From Mycolicibacterium aromaticivorans JS19b1 = JCM 16368 (GTDB taxonomy: Bacteria > Actinomycetota > Actinomycetes > Mycobacteriales > Mycobacteriaceae): a stretch of DNA of 64,000 nt. The first letter of the stretch is position 1. Every line of letters starts with the position of its first letter. Of the stretch, positions 8,100 through 18,083 are shown piece by piece. The stretch spans positions 3,968,001 to 4,032,000 of the forward strand of contig NZ_JALN02000001.1 of assembly GCF_000559085.1 (NCBI RefSeq). Reading direction: 5' to 3'. The notes beneath the pieces were generated by a model. It worked only from the letters and a program-made list of their open reading frames with translations, did not search any database and was not told where the DNA came from. The position numbers were made by a program, and so were the translations under genes.

Positions 8100-9239
8100 C
8101 TAGCTGAACACGCCCAACTCGTCGAGCACGTCGGCGTAGGCCAGCACGTCCGCGGCGAATAATTGCGGCTGCTCGAACGCCGCGAAGTGGCCACCGCGGT
8201 CCTGGATCGAGTAGTGCACCAGGTGATAGTGCTTGTGCGCCCACACTTTCGGGATCCGTACCAGCTCCGCCGGGTAGACCGCGTAGCCGGTCGGGACGCC
8301 GACACGGCCCGACCACGGGCTGAGCGCACCGGTGCCTGCGTGGGCGGCCTCGTAGTACAGTCGCGCGGCCGAGGTCGCGGTACCGGTCAGCCAGTACATC
8401 ATGAGATTGTCGATCAGCCGGTCGGTGCGGATCGGCATGCCGTCGCGGACGTCGCTCCAGGCGTGGAACTTCTCCAGGATCCAGCCGGCCAGACCCACCG
8501 GCGAGTCGTCGAGCCCGTAGCCGAGCGAATGTGGCCGGGTACCTTGGATTTCCATGTAGGCGGTGCCTTCCGACATCCGCTCGGCGGAGACGATGAATGC
8601 GGCCATCTCATCGTCGGTGACCCCGTCCATGGCATCGGGACCGTCGGCGGACGCGAAGAGCATGTTGGTGTGGATGGCGACCGCGCGATCCGGGTAGTGC
8701 TCACCGAGGTATCGCACCACCAGGGCGCCCCAGTCGCCGCCCTGAGCCAGAAAGCGCTGGTAACCCAGTTGCGTCATCACCTCGGCGACCGCCGACGCGA
8801 CAACCGAGGTGTCGACGCCGCGTTTAGTGGTCGGGCCGGAGAACCCGTATCCGGGCATCGAGACCGCGACGACGTGGTACCGCTCGTACAGTAGCGGTAG
8901 GGCATCGAGGAACTCGATGATCGAACCCGGCCACCCGTGCACGAGCACCAACGGAATCGCGGCGCTGTTGGCGGACTTGCGGTGCAGAAAATGGACGCGC
9001 TGGCCGGCAGCGGTTGTGACGAAGGAGCCCACGGCGTTGAGCTCCGCTTCGGTTGCACGCCAGTCGTACTCGTCGCGCCACCGGTCGACGAACGACCTCA
9101 AGAACGACTCATCGGTGCCGTAATCCCAGCCGCTGCCGGGAAGTTCGGCGGGAAATCGGGCGGATTCAAGGCGGCGGCGCAGGTCATCGAGATCGGCTTG
9201 CGGAACCGCGATCTCGAACTGCGTGGGGGAGTGAGTCAT
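8100..9239 (-). CDS. Epoxide hydrolase family alpha/beta hydrolase
   Basis: 379 residues. An N-terminal EHN domain (FEIAVPQADLDDLRRRLESARFP style, residues 8-110) is followed by an alpha/beta-hydrolase core. The oxyanion motif HGWPGS is near residue 100, the nucleophile motif QGGDWGALV near 170 (aspartate nucleophile, as in true epoxide hydrolases), and the catalytic histidine is in DRGGHFAAFEQP near 355. It would convert epoxides to diols in the cytosol. It converges on the deacylase with four bases between stops. With that gene and the Rieske oxygenase it gives this block a catabolic or detoxification character. Confidence 0.88.
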   Translation of the reverse strand: MTHSPTQFEIAVPQADLDDLRRRLESARFPAELPGSGWDYGTDESFLRSFVDRWRDEYDWRATEAELNAVGSFVTTAAGQRVHFLHRKSANSAAIPLVLVHGWPGSIIEFLDALPLLYERYHVVAVSMPGYGFSGPTTKRGVDTSVVASAVAEVMTQLGYQRFLAQGGDWGALVVRYLGEHYPDRAVAIHTNMLFASADGPDAMDGVTDDEMAAFIVSAERMSEGTAYMEIQGTRPHSLGYGLDDSPVGLAGWILEKFHAWSDVRDGMPIRTDRLIDNLMMYWLTGTATSAARLYYEAAHAGTGALSPWSGRVGVPTGYAVYPAELVRIPKVWAHKHYHLVHYSIQDRGGHFAAFEQPQLFAADVLAYADVLDELGVFS

Positions 9240-9305
9240 CGCCGTCCACCCTAGCCAGGCGGCACAGCCTGCGCGCCACCTTGTGTCAAATAACCGCGCC
9301 CGGGT

Positions 9306-10651
<1,346 letters not shown>

Positions 10652-10652
<1 letters not shown>

Positions 10653-11884
10653 CAGGCCATCCTAGGCGCGTCGTCGTCCAGCTCCTTGAGCGCGGGCAGC
10701 CAGGGACACACCATGCCGATCGCCAGGATCGGCACCGCCAGAACCAGGAAGGTGATGGTGAGGCCGAACGCGTCGACCAGCGGTCCGGCCAGCATGAACC
10801 CGATCGGACCCGCGGCGTAGGTCATCGACGTCATCACCCCGACCACCCGTCCGCGCAGCTGCTCTGGGGTGCGGGTCTGCACGATCGAGTTGTAGATGGG
10901 CCCGATCGGCCCATACACCAGGCCGACCAGCGCGGCCAAGGACAGGATGACCGGCAGCGGCGGCAGAAACGCGATGACCGCCACCGCGATCCCGAAGGTC
11001 AGCACCGCCGTCAGTACCGTCGCCCGCTTGCTGGCCACCTTCGACAGCACGGTCCAGCTCAGCGCCCCGACCAGCCCGCCGATCGACAACGCCATCAGCA
11101 CCCACCCCAGCTGGGCCGGCTCGCTGCGGTCGGTGAAGTACTTGGGGAACAGCACGCTTTCCATCGGCAGGTACAGCCCGGTGACGGCGAGGTCGACCAG
11201 GCCCAGGGTACGAAGAACCCGGTTGCGCCAGACGAACGTCAACCCTTCCAAAACCCCGGAAACGACACTCTCCGGTAGCTTTTCGCGCGCCGGGCGGCCG
11301 GTGCCCTCCAGTCGCAGCACCGCCATCGCCAGGATTGCCAGCCCGAACAGCGCGGCGGTCACCCACATCGCGTTGACACCGCCGAGCGTTGCGATCAGCA
11401 GGCCTCCGACGCCGGGGCCGGTGATGTAGGCCAGGTTGAACACGGCCTCATAGACGCTGTTGGTGTGATCGAGGGTCCAGCCCGCGCGACCCGCCGCCTC
11501 GGGCAGCATCGACTGCCGCGCGGTCATACCGGCCGGATCGAAGAACGCGCCGAGGGCAGCCAGTGCGGCCAGGACGACGGTGGTCAGTACGTCGGTGCCG
11601 AACGCGATCGCCAAGACCGGGATCGCGGCCACCGCCGTGGCCGACAGTGCATCGGAGAGCATCGCCACCCGGCGTCGGCCGACGAAGTCGACGGCGGCCC
11701 CGGCGATGAGGGTGGCGAACAGCAGCGGCAGGGTTGCCGCGCCCGCGACGATCGAGGCGTCCACCGCACTGCCCGTCCGCTGCAGCACCAGCCAGGGGAA
11801 GGCGACCATGGAGACGCCGTTGGCGCCCGCGGCCAGGAAGGTCGAGGACAGGATCAGCAGCGCGGGGACGCGCGTGGTGGTCAC
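10652..11884 (-). CDS. tap: MFS multidrug efflux pump Tap
   Basis: 410 residues with twelve predicted helices, a drug:proton antiporter of the inner membrane. It matches my memory of M. tuberculosis Tap (Rv1258c) closely: [20 protein letters not shown] in the helix 2-3 region, [16 protein letters not shown] in the mid-loop, [20 protein letters not shown] and [19 protein letters not shown] in the second half. Tap homologues export tetracycline, aminoglycosides and other drugs and in M. tuberculosis belong to the WhiB7 regulon. Only 51 bases separate its start from the divergent udgB start. I see no AT-rich WhiB7 block or long leader there, so control may differ. Confidence 0.88.
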
Positions 11885-11935
11885 CGGCAGAGCTTAAGTT
11901 CTCCGCGCCGAGCGGGACCCGGGCAGAGTGGACCG

Positions 11936-12763
11936 GTGACCCTCCTTCCACATCCACGGACCAGGGTGTTGTTCTCCTCGCCCGTTCCGCCGGGGACGGG
12001 CTGGCCCGGGGACCCCGCGGTTCCTGAGACCCCGGTGGCTGCCGACGCCGCCCAGGTGGCGACGTTGGCCGCGGCGGCCCGCGACATCGGAGAAGTGGAT
12101 GCCCAGGTCAGCGTGTGTCGGGCGTGTCCAAGGCTGGTCGCGTGGCGGGAAGAGGTGGCGGTCACCAAACGTCGCTCGTTCGCCGGTGAGCCGTATTGGG
12201 GAAGGCCGATCACCGGGTGGGGCTCGGCGCAGCCGAAGATCGTGGTGCTGGGCCTGGCCCCGGCCGCGCAAGGGGGCAATCGGACCGGCCGGGTCTTCAC
12301 CGGTGATCGCTCGGGGGATCAACTGTTCGCCGCATTGCACCGTGCCGGCCTGGTGAACCAACCGGCCAGTGTGGACGCGGCAGACGGCTTGTCCACCAAC
12401 GACATTCGGGTGATCGCCGCAGTCCGGTGCGCGCCGCCGGCCAACAAGCCGGAGCCTGTCGAGCGGGCGACGTGTGAGCCGTGGCTGACCGCCGAGTGGC
12501 GCCTGATCGCGCCGTCGGTTCGGGTGATCGTCACCCTGGGCGGGTTCGGCTGGCAGGCCGCGCTGCGGTTGCTCGCAGACGACCTGCCTGCGCAGGTCAA
12601 ACCCAAGTTCGGGCACGGGGTGGTCGTCGAGTTGGCATCAGGCCGGCAGCTACTGGGCTGCTATCACCCGAGTCAGCAGAACATGTTCACCGGACGGCTC
12701 ACGCCTGCGATGCTCGACGACGTGTTCACCGACGCTGCCGCACGGGCAGGCCTACGGCGGTGA
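11936..12763 (+). CDS. udgB: Type-5 uracil-DNA glycosylase UdgB
   Basis: 275 residues. This is the family 5 UDG, a cytosolic base-excision repair enzyme that removes uracil and other deaminated bases and contains a 4Fe-4S cluster. The cysteines are visible: CRACPRL near residue 58, [16 protein letters not shown] near 165-180. Active-site motif A is [19 protein letters not shown] near 105, and motif B is CYHPSQQN near 243. The GTG at 11936 gives [13 protein letters not shown], the N terminus I recall for Rv1259; reading frames extending further upstream overlap tap. It is divergent from tap and followed by tandem repeats. Confidence 0.92.
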   Translation: MTLLPHPRTRVLFSSPVPPGTGWPGDPAVPETPVAADAAQVATLAAAARDIGEVDAQVSVCRACPRLVAWREEVAVTKRRSFAGEPYWGRPITGWGSAQPKIVVLGLAPAAQGGNRTGRVFTGDRSGDQLFAALHRAGLVNQPASVDAADGLSTNDIRVIAAVRCAPPANKPEPVERATCEPWLTAEWRLIAPSVRVIVTLGGFGWQAALRLLADDLPAQVKPKFGHGVVVELASGRQLLGCYHPSQQNMFTGRLTPAMLDDVFTDAAARAGLRR

Positions 12764-12765
12764 CC

Positions 12766-12908
12766 CAATTCCCGGGTCGCTTCGCTCCTGCCCTCCGGTG
12801 TCAATTCCCGGGTCGCTTCGCTCCTGCCCTCCGGTGTCAATTCCCGGGTCGCTTCGCTCCTGCCCTCCGGTGTCAATTCCCGGGTCGCTTCGCTCCTGCC
12901 CTCCGGGG
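12766..12908. repeat. Four tandem copies of a 36-bp repeat
   Basis: Direct repeats starting at 12766, 12802, 12838 and 12874; the first three are identical over the full 36 bases and the fourth diverges in its last bases. Each unit runs CAATTCCCGGGTCGCTTCGC then TCCTGCCCTCCGGTGT. The array begins three bases after the udgB stop and ends before the next gene. There are no spacers, so it is not CRISPR. The identity of the copies points to recent slippage or recombination, and the copy number may vary between strains. Confidence 0.95.
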
Positions 12909-12940
12909 AGGGGAAGCATGCACGCGCTCGTATCGTTGAG

Positions 12941-13978
12941 GTGACTATGCGGCTTTCTGTCCTCGACCTCGTTCCGGTACGTACCGATCAGACCAGCGCC
13001 GACGCGCTGGCGGCCACCGTACGGCTGGCCCAGACCGCCGATCGCTTGGGCTTCACCCGGTACTGGGTGGCCGAACACCACAACATGCCCGCGGTCGCGG
13101 CTACCAGCCCGCCGGTGATCCTGGCCTACCTGGCTGCCCAGACCACCCAGCTGCGGCTGGGTTCGGGTGGGGTGATGCTGCCCAACCATGCACCGCTGGC
13201 CGTTGCCGAGCAGTTCGCGTTATTGGAGGCCGCCGCTCCGGGGCGTATTGACCTCGGCATCGGCCGTGCGCCCGGCTCAGACCCGGTGACGTCGTACATG
13301 TTGCGGGGCACCCGCGACGATTCCGATATCGAGAACTTCCCGCAGTACCTCGACGACGTGGCGGCGCTGATGAGCGCGCATGGGGTGCGTATCCCGATCC
13401 GCAATCAGGACTACATCCTCAAGGCCACGCCGGCGGCGGTCGAGGAGCCGCGGTTGTGGCTGCTCGGTTCGTCGATGTATTCGGCGCATCTGGCCGCCGC
13501 CAAGGGGTTGCCGTACGTGTTCGCGCATCACTTTGCCGGTCAGGGCACCGTCGAGGCACTGGCCACCTACCGGTCGGAATTCCGGCCCAGTGCGGTGGCC
13601 GCCGAGCCGGTGACGTTCATGACGGTCAACGCGGTGGTCGCGCCGACCCGCTCCGAGGCCGAGGCGTTGCTGCTGCCGAACCTGCAGATGATGGCCCGGC
13701 TGCGCACCGGTCAACCGCTCGGACCGCTCGACCTGGTCGAGGACGCGGCGGCGCTGACCATGCACCCGCAGGCCGAGGCGGTCATCGCATCCGGGCGCAG
13801 CAAGGCCGTGGTCGGTTCACCGTCCGAGGCGGCCGACCAGGTTCGTGCGGTGGCCGCAGAGTTCGACGTCGACGAGGTGATGGTGAACCCCGTCGCGTCC
13901 GCGCATCGCGGCACCGATCCGGCGACCGCCCCGGACCGGGAGACCACGCTGGAACTGCTGGCGAAAGAGCTTTTTTAG
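12941..13978 (+). CDS. LLM-class flavin-dependent oxidoreductase (luciferase-like, MsnO8 type)
   Basis: 345 residues of the bacterial luciferase-like superfamily, the single-subunit group that starts SVLDLVPV. Family landmarks are FTRYWVAEHHNMPAVAATSP near residue 40, LRLGSGGVMLPNHAPLAVAEQFALLE, GRIDLGIGRAPGSDP near 105 and LGSSMYSAHLAAAKGLPYVFAHHF near 180. It binds FMN or F420 and oxidises an unknown substrate in the cytosol. GTG 12941 and ATG 12947 are both possible starts. It stands where M. tuberculosis has Rv1260, which belongs to a different flavoprotein family. Confidence 0.85.
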   Translation: MTMRLSVLDLVPVRTDQTSADALAATVRLAQTADRLGFTRYWVAEHHNMPAVAATSPPVILAYLAAQTTQLRLGSGGVMLPNHAPLAVAEQFALLEAAAPGRIDLGIGRAPGSDPVTSYMLRGTRDDSDIENFPQYLDDVAALMSAHGVRIPIRNQDYILKATPAAVEEPRLWLLGSSMYSAHLAAAKGLPYVFAHHFAGQGTVEALATYRSEFRPSAVAAEPVTFMTVNAVVAPTRSEAEALLLPNLQMMARLRTGQPLGPLDLVEDAAALTMHPQAEAVIASGRSKAVVGSPSEAADQVRAVAAEFDVDEVMVNPVASAHRGTDPATAPDRETTLELLAKELF

Positions 13979-13999
13979 CAGGGTTTTTCGGGGCGGGCT

Positions 14000-14060
14000 A
14001 TCGAGATCGACGTTGGCGTGACGTCTTCTCGACCTTTGCTGCGCTGCCGTCGATCTCGAT
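14000..14060. repeat. 13-bp inverted repeat downstream of LLM oxidoreductase
   Basis: ATCGAGATCGACG at 14000-14012 and its exact reverse complement at 14048-14060 enclose 35 bases. It lies between convergent genes ending at 13978 and 14092, so a long stem-loop acting as a two-way terminator is likely. It lacks a T tract. Confidence 0.55.
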
Positions 14061-14091
14061 GTGGGGCCTCTTGTCGCTCAGAGGCGGACAC

Positions 14092-14520
14092 TCAGGGTGT
14101 CAGGCGCACAACCGGGATGGGACGCGTGGTGCCGCGCTGATACGAGCTGTATCGGCCGCCGTTGTTCGAGTCGCAGATGTGCCACAACCGCCCGTAGTCA
14201 GGGTCGTCCGGCATCACGATGTGTGCGGTGACCGACAAACGCCTTCTGCCCAGGAAGATGTCGATCTTCGGATGCGCGCGCAGATTGTGGTACCAGGCTG
14301 GGTTGCGGTTCGCTCCGCCGTTGGACGCGACGACAAGGTAGTCGTCGCCATCGCGGTAGTAGGCGAGCAGATTCGACCGGGGCTGGCCGGTCTTCGCCCC
14401 GATGGTGTGCAGCATTAGCGAGGACGGAGCCCCGGGCATCCGGTGCCCGATCCAACCGTTCGTGCGCCGGTACAGCCACTCGTGCACCTTCACGAATGTC
14501 ATCAGTGCGGAATCGGGCAT
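14092..14520 (-). CDS. Nitroreductase/deazaflavin-dependent (Ddn-like) family protein
   Basis: 142 residues of the split-barrel family that includes M. tuberculosis Ddn and the F420/FMN quinone reductases; the position matches Rv1261c. Recognisable segments: HRMPGAPSSLMLHTIGAKTG (residues 26-45), SNLLAYYRDGDDYLVVASNGGANRNPAWYHNLRAHP pattern in the core, and a C-terminal YSSYQRGTTRPIPVVRL. The family binds F420 or FMN and reduces quinone-like substrates at the membrane; the substrate here is unknown. It is followed by the HIT gene on the same strand in reversed order, eight bases away, and they may share a promoter. Confidence 0.85.
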   Translation of the reverse strand: MPDSALMTFVKVHEWLYRRTNGWIGHRMPGAPSSLMLHTIGAKTGQPRSNLLAYYRDGDDYLVVASNGGANRNPAWYHNLRAHPKIDIFLGRRRLSVTAHIVMPDDPDYGRLWHICDSNNGGRYSSYQRGTTRPIPVVRLTP

Positions 14521-14527
14521 GGCTCTC

Positions 14528-14959
14528 TCATCCGATCGTGTCGAGCTGGGACAGGGCGGCGCGCAGGATTCGTCCGGTGCCCTCGCGGTCGGGGTCGCGG
14601 CGCAGCAGCATCCCCTTGGCGAACGACAGCTTGTCGCCGTCGCGTCGCGGGATCACGTGCAGGTGAATGTGAAACACCGTCTGCATGGCCGACTTGCCGT
14701 CGTTGATGGCGATGTTGTTGCCGGTCGCGCCGAGATCAGACGCACGGGTCGCCTGCGCGATCCGCTGCCCGACGGCGAGCATCCCGGCCAGAGTCTCGGC
14801 CGGGGTGTCGGTGAGGTCGACCGTGTGCTGCTTGGGCACCACCAGGGTGTGGCCCCGGGTGAACGGGCGGATATCCAGGATGCCGAGGAAATCGTCGTCC
14901 TCGTGAACGCGGATGGCGGGTGCCGTACCGGCGACGATCTCGCAGAACACGCATGCCAT
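14528..14959 (-). CDS. HIT family nucleotide-binding protein (Rv1262c orthologue)
   Basis: 143 residues. It starts MACVFCEIVAGTAPAIRVHEDD and carries the histidine triad HIHLHVIPR near residue 100 (H-x-H-x-H), preceded by NNIAINDGKSAMQTVFH. HIT proteins hydrolyse or transfer nucleotides from AMP-linked substrates such as Ap4A or AMP-lysine. The ATG at 14959 is required by the fold: the long open frame that continues upstream on this strand is antisense to amiB2. It is divergent from amiB2 with 36 bases between the starts. Confidence 0.9.
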   Translation of the reverse strand: MACVFCEIVAGTAPAIRVHEDDDFLGILDIRPFTRGHTLVVPKQHTVDLTDTPAETLAGMLAVGQRIAQATRASDLGATGNNIAINDGKSAMQTVFHIHLHVIPRRDGDKLSFAKGMLLRRDPDREGTGRILRAALSQLDTIG

Positions 14960-14995
14960 CTGGCCACCGTAGCGGGCAGCGTTAGGCTCCGGGAG

Positions 14996-16387
14996 ATGGA
15001 CTCCACCGACATTGCCTTCGCCGGTGCTGCCGAGCAGGCTCGCATGCTCGTCAACGGCACCATTACCGCGCCCGCCCTGTTGGAGTTGTATCTCGACCGG
15101 ATCGCGCGCGTCGACCGGGAGTTGCGTGCCTATCGCGTAGTGCTCACCGACAGCGCGCGCCGGGAAGCCGCAGCCGCACAGGAGTTGCTCGACGCCGGTG
15201 AACGCAGGCCGCTGCTGGGCGTCCCGATCGCGATCAAGGACGACGTCGACGTCGCCGACGAATTCACCTGCTACGGCAGCAGCGCCTACGGACAGGCGCC
15301 GACGAGCGACGCACTGGTGGTGCGCCGGTTGCGCGAGGCGGGCGCGGTGATCCTGGGCAAGACGTCGGTACCGGAGATGATGCTGTGGCCGTTCACCGAA
15401 ACAATCTCCTTCGGCGCCACTCACAATCCGTGGGATCTGGAGCGCGCACCGGGCGGTAGCAGCGGCGGCAGCGGTGCGGCCGTGTCCGCGGGCCTCGCAC
15501 CGATGGCCCTGGGCTCCGACGGCGCCGGGTCCATCCGTATTCCGTCCACCTGGTGCGGGCTGTTCGGACTCAAGCCGCAGCGTGACCGGGTGCCGATGGC
15601 TCCGCACGACGACGCGTGGTGCGGCCTGTCCGTCAACGGCCCGATGACGCGCACAGTGGAGGACGCCGCGTTGTTCCTCGACGCGACCTCGGCGCTGCCC
15701 GGTCCGTCGGGTGGGTTCGTCACTGCCGCGAGCCGCGAGCCTGGCAGACTCCGAATTGCCTTGAGCACCAAGCTTCCTCCCACCATGCTCGGTCGGGTCG
15801 GGACGGCACAGCAGAAGGCACTCGACGGTGCCGAGACGCTGCTGCGTGATCTCGGCCACGAGGTGATCTGGCGCGATCCCGACTATCCGGCGTGGGCGGT
15901 GTACGGCCATGTGCTGCCGCGGATGTGGCGCGGCGCCTTCCAGGATGCGACCGCTCTGCCGCACCGGGAACGGCTCGAACCGAGGACCAAAGGCATTGCC
16001 CGGCTTGGCCGGTTGATCTCCGAGGCGCAGATCGCCAAGGTGCGCGCGGCCGAGCCGGCACTCGCGGCGCGGGTGCAGTCGATCTTCGACCACGTCGACG
16101 TGTTGATCACCCCCGGCACCGCGACCGGTCCGTCGCGCATCGGGCAGTACCAGCACCGCGGCGGGGTCGCGACGCTGGCCATGGTGTCGGCTCGGGTGCC
16201 GTTCAACGCCATGTTCAACGCGACCGGCCAGCCCGCAGCCGTCGTCCCGTGGGGCCTCGACGACGCCGGGGTGCCGATGTCGATCCAGCTGGTCGGCCGG
16301 CCCTCTGATGAGGCGACGCTGCTGTCGCTGAGCCATCAGATCGAGATGGCGCGGCCATGGGCGAACCGGAGACCGCCGGTCTCTTAG
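14996..16387 (+). CDS. amiB2: Amidase AmiB2
   Basis: 463 residues of the amidase-signature family, closely matching what I recall of Rv1263. The Ser-cisSer-Lys triad is visible: lysine in GVPIAIKDDVD near residue 80, serine in GGSSGGSGAAV near 160 and serine in DGAGSIRIPSTWCGLFGLKP near 180. It hydrolyses carboxamides to acids and ammonia in the cytosol; the natural substrate is not established. The ATG at 14996 is preceded by GGGAG but at very short spacing. Its last four bases overlap the convergent glycosylase gene. Confidence 0.9.
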   Translation: MDSTDIAFAGAAEQARMLVNGTITAPALLELYLDRIARVDRELRAYRVVLTDSARREAAAAQELLDAGERRPLLGVPIAIKDDVDVADEFTCYGSSAYGQAPTSDALVVRRLREAGAVILGKTSVPEMMLWPFTETISFGATHNPWDLERAPGGSSGGSGAAVSAGLAPMALGSDGAGSIRIPSTWCGLFGLKPQRDRVPMAPHDDAWCGLSVNGPMTRTVEDAALFLDATSALPGPSGGFVTAASREPGRLRIALSTKLPPTMLGRVGTAQQKALDGAETLLRDLGHEVIWRDPDYPAWAVYGHVLPRMWRGAFQDATALPHRERLEPRTKGIARLGRLISEAQIAKVRAAEPALAARVQSIFDHVDVLITPGTATGPSRIGQYQHRGGVATLAMVSARVPFNAMFNATGQPAAVVPWGLDDAGVPMSIQLVGRPSDEATLLSLSHQIEMARPWANRRPPVS

Positions 16388-16881
16388 CCGGTCAGCGCCG
16401 CGCTCCAGGCCGCGAGCTTGTCGGCATAGCGCATGGTCTGCGCGGGGCTGGTCGACGGCAGGCGCACGAACGTGGCCGGCACGTCGAGATGGACGAGCCG
16501 GGTGAAGTTGCGCTCGGCGGCCGCGCCGTTGAAGAACACTCGCTCGATGCCAGGCCGGGCGGCGAAAAACGTCCCGAAGTCGTTGGGCACCATGCTGTCC
16601 GGCTCGACGGCCGAATCCAGGCTGCCGACCCGCCTGCAGTGCTTGAGGACGTCCCAGACGGCGACCCCGTGGCGGGTCAGGACTTCGGACCGATGCTCGT
16701 ACGGCGCGGCCGGCTCGCACCCGAACACCTCACCGATGATGCGCCAGAACGCATTTCGCCGGTTTCCGTAGTATTGCCCGCTCGCCAGCGAGAGCACGCT
16801 GGGCATGTTGCCGAGGATCAGCAACCGGGCATCGGGTGAGCCGATGGGTGGCAGTCCCTCCAGGAGCGGGGAGCGTGACAT
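16384..16881 (-). CDS. DNA-deoxyinosine (hypoxanthine/mismatch) glycosylase, UDG superfamily
   Basis: 165 residues. Motifs of the small HDG-type UDG-superfamily glycosylases: LLILGNMPSVLSLASGQYYG near residue 20, then RRNAFWRIIGEVFG, VFFNGAAAERNF near 115 and LPSTSPAQTMRYADKL near 140. These remove deaminated adenine (hypoxanthine) or mismatched bases. The gene overlaps the end of amiB2 by four bases and starts only 26 bases from the divergent adenylyl cyclase. It is not present at this place in M. tuberculosis as I remember it. With UdgB it makes two deamination-repair glycosylases within 5 kb. Confidence 0.85.
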   Translation of the reverse strand: MSRSPLLEGLPPIGSPDARLLILGNMPSVLSLASGQYYGNRRNAFWRIIGEVFGCEPAAPYEHRSEVLTRHGVAVWDVLKHCRRVGSLDSAVEPDSMVPNDFGTFFAARPGIERVFFNGAAAERNFTRLVHLDVPATFVRLPSTSPAQTMRYADKLAAWSAALTG

Positions 16882-16889
16882 CGGGGTCG

Positions 16890-16901
16890 ACGGTATACGT
16901 T
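16890..16901. promoter_or_regulatory. Back-to-back -10 elements in a 26-bp divergent spacer
   Basis: TACGTT at 16896-16901 on the plus strand is six bases before the cyclase GTG at 16908. TACCGT on the minus strand (16895-16890) is eight bases before the glycosylase ATG at 16881. Both have leaderless spacing and abut at GGTATACG, so the two promoters cannot easily be occupied together. Confidence 0.5.
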
Positions 16902-16907
16902 GGGTCG

Positions 16908-18032
16908 GTGACCGAAACCGTCGACCCGGAGGCCGCCGGGCTGCTCGACGGGCTCACGGGCGATGCCCGTGCCCAACGGGCCGAATTGATTCCCTGGTTG
17001 GTGGAGCAGGGCATCACCGTCGAGGAGATCCGGGGGGCGTTCGCGCCGATGCTGCTGCCCGGCCGCCGGATCCTCGGCGATGACGGAACGAGGCTGTCGG
17101 CTCGGCAGATCAGCGAGCAGACCGGGCTGGACCTGGATTTGCTCCGGCGCTTCCAGCGCGCCAGTGGGCTCGCGACGGTCGACGACCCGGATGCGGCGGT
17201 GTTCCTCAAACCCGATGCCGAGACGGCCGTGCATGTCAAGCGGCTTCTCGATCTGGGGTTCGACCCCGATCGGCTGCTGACCGTGTACCGCACTCTGGCA
17301 GAAGGCCTTTCGCGTGCGGCCGAGGCGATGCGCTACATCGCGGTCGCCACGACGATGCAACATCCCGGCACCACCGAACTCCAGATGGCCCGGGACGCGA
17401 AGGTGTTGGTCAACGCCGTGGCACCGCTGCTGGGCCCGATGGTGCAGGACATGCTGATGTTGCAGTTACGCCACGCCATGGAAACCGAGGCGATCAACGC
17501 CAACGAAAGGGCCGTCGGCGCATCGCTTCCCGGCGCCCGCGACATCGCGGTCGCCTTCGCGGACCTCGTCGGATTCACCAGACTGGGCGAGACGGTTCCG
17601 CCTGAGGAACTCGAACAGCTCGCCAACCGCCTCGCCGACGCCGCCCGCGATGTGGCGGTGCCACCGGTGCGGTTCATCAAGACGATCGGCGATGCGGTGA
17701 TGCTGGTGTCCACCGACACCGCGGCGTTGCTCGACGCGATGTTGACTCTGGTGGAGGCCACCGAAGCCGACGACGCCTTGCCGCAACTGCGGGTGGGTCT
17801 GTCTTATGGGCAGGCGGTCAGCCGCGCGGGCGACTGGTTCGGCAGCCCGGTCAACCTGGCCAGCCGGGTCACCTCGGTGGCCCGGCCCGGTTCGGTTCTG
17901 TTGTCCGAAGCTGCCCGCGAACAGATCGGGGACGACCCGTCTTTCAGTTGGTCGTTCGCGCGGGCGCGGCATCTCAAGGGCATCCAGGACGAGGTGAAAC
18001 TCTTCCGGGGCCGCCGTGCCGACAAGCTCTGA
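16908..18032 (+). CDS. Class III adenylyl cyclase with N-terminal pH-sensing regulatory domain (Rv1264 orthologue)
   Basis: 374 residues. The N-terminal half (1-195) is the autoinhibitory helical domain known from Rv1264, which makes the enzyme respond to acid pH. The catalytic half has all key positions: metal aspartate in VAFADLVGFTRLGE near 216, adenine-binding lysine and second metal aspartate in FIKTIGDAVMLV near 257, and transition-state residues in FGSPVNLASRVTS near 314. It should therefore be active as a cytosolic homodimer making cAMP. GTG 16908 gives VTETVDPEAAGLLDGL, which aligns with the M. tuberculosis N terminus. No Shine-Dalgarno; probably leaderless. Confidence 0.93.
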   Translation: MTETVDPEAAGLLDGLTGDARAQRAELIPWLVEQGITVEEIRGAFAPMLLPGRRILGDDGTRLSARQISEQTGLDLDLLRRFQRASGLATVDDPDAAVFLKPDAETAVHVKRLLDLGFDPDRLLTVYRTLAEGLSRAAEAMRYIAVATTMQHPGTTELQMARDAKVLVNAVAPLLGPMVQDMLMLQLRHAMETEAINANERAVGASLPGARDIAVAFADLVGFTRLGETVPPEELEQLANRLADAARDVAVPPVRFIKTIGDAVMLVSTDTAALLDAMLTLVEATEADDALPQLRVGLSYGQAVSRAGDWFGSPVNLASRVTSVARPGSVLLSEAAREQIGDDPSFSWSFARARHLKGIQDEVKLFRGRRADKL

Positions 18033-18083
18033 CCTGTCCTGAATTGACGGTGTTCGCCGCGAGAGAAGTAGTGGCGCGGCCTT

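Noticed and set aside
11885..11935. WhiB7-type promoter for tap
   Set aside because: The 51-base spacer is not AT-rich beyond a few bases (GCTTAAGTT) and leaves no room for the usual leader.
12766..12908. 36-bp repeat length suggested a CRISPR array
   Set aside because: The repeats are directly contiguous with no spacers and no cas genes are nearby.
14528..16720. A 730-codon open frame on the minus strand
   Set aside because: Only its last 143 residues form a protein family (HIT); the rest is antisense to amiB2 and the glycosylase, a normal effect of high GC content.
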